In this document: in pieces, positions 63,491 to 64,000 of the stretch
Numbering within the stretch: the stretch's first letter is position 1
Layout of the letters: each line of letters begins with the position of its first letter
Assembly: GCA_950022655.1 (NCBI GenBank)
Contig: OX465581.1
Coordinates: 27,065,300 to 27,129,299, forward strand
DNA length: 64,000 nt
DNA from: Alentia gelatinosa
Taxonomy: Eukaryota; Annelida; Polychaeta; Phyllodocida; Polynoidae
Reading direction: 5' to 3'
Made by a program: the position numbers and the translations under genes
The notes under the pieces: model-generated
What the model was told of the DNA's origin: nothing
Database searches by the model: none
The model's input: the letters and a program-made list of their open reading frames with translations, nothing else

Positions 63491-64000
63491 AAAACTTAAC
63501 TGATGTTCATATTGTTTGGTTTTATGTGATTAGGGGTTTTCACCAGGCCTATTTCGAAAATGAACCGACCCGTGGGTTACACTGAAAGGCTATCTTATCT
63601 AATAACTAAAAAGAAAGAAAAATTTAAATGGAAATATCTATTTGATGAATACTTACTCCCGGGGCAATTGCAGAAACAATTGAGATCTTAGGAGTTACAA
63701 AGCCCTTTGGCGAGCGGTAACGAGAGGAGAAGGTGATTATTCTTATGGGGTGGGTGGGCGGGTGGTTCCATATTGCGTGAAGAAGCAGGAGAGAGTGGGG
63801 CCGAGTGCTCGGCGTCACGTGTGAGCTGCACATGCCCACGTGCCTGCTAGAGGAGACTACCGTGTGCAGACTCTGGCTGTTACGTGAGCTGGTGAGGCAT
63901 CCCTAGCGATGGCTCCTCTCTCCCGCTCCAGCTATAGTCCCAACCCTGTTAGCTATGATTGCAGAAACACATTTATGTATAAGTATATGTAAATTTATGA
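63491..64000. other. No gene recognised
   Basis: The sequence is unremarkable to the window edge. Confidence 0.4.

Overview
This is a eukaryotic nuclear window, AT-rich and dominated by repeats, most likely from an invertebrate animal. I cannot name the species. The mix of a Ngaro-type tyrosine-recombinase retrotransposon, several Jockey/CR1-like LINE relics, PIF/Harbinger-like MITEs with TWA target duplications and long (AT)n tracts is typical of marine lophotrochozoans such as molluscs, annelids or brachiopods, but that placement is inference. I recognise no host protein-coding gene, tRNA, rRNA or CRISPR array. All convincing protein-coding sequence belongs to mobile elements.

The centrepiece is an apparently complete, young Ngaro-like element at 20905-26160, read on the minus strand. 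It has the split-direct-repeat layout A1-ORFs-B1-A2-B2. The two A copies (205 bp) and the two B copies (269 bp) are identical as read. ORF1 is Gag-like, with a coiled coil and a Cys/His cluster. ORF2 carries reverse transcriptase and RNase H. ORF3 is a tyrosine recombinase with all catalytic residues. No methyltransferase domain is visible, which favours Ngaro over DIRS or PAT. ORF2 has no usable start and is entered from ORF1 in the -1 frame. At the overlap there is an in-phase A AAA AAC slippery heptamer, an 8-nt spacer and a 6-bp all-GC stem, so programmed -1 frameshifting is predicted. The element landed inside the end of a short MITE whose other copies are in this window, which allows the insertion site to be read to the base. 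A second, diverged and broken relative lies on the plus strand at about 12263-15990.

Layout. 1-2880: nested MITEs of three families. 4.2-5.1 kb: a foldback element and a solo-LTR-like repeat. 7.5-8.3 kb: a possible Myb/SANT-like gene relic beside a MITE. 10.1-10.65 kb: a full Harbinger-type MITE. 12.3-16 kb: broken Ngaro-like element, followed by a foldback copy. 17-20.3 kb: dispersed repeats, a LINE relic (-) and a solo LTR with target duplication. 20.4-26.2 kb: complete Ngaro-like element inside MITE sequence. 26.4-27 kb: broken MADF-type gene (-) of the kind carried by Harbinger transposons. 27.6-33 kb: MITEs, a foldback copy and a 135-bp in-frame tandem repeat. 33.4-35.3 kb: LINE 3' end and a degenerate G-rich minisatellite. 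35.4-44.5 kb: mostly unique sequence with GC-rich patches that could be regulatory. 44.5-50.2 kb: foldback copy and two LINE relics, one interrupted by a 417-bp insertion. 50-61 kb: mostly unclassified, with two AT microsatellites. 61.1-63.5 kb: MITEs, a LINE 3' half and an LTR fragment.

The elements are layered: MITE inside MITE, Ngaro inside MITE, and a dispersed repeat inside a LINE. This gives a relative order of insertions.
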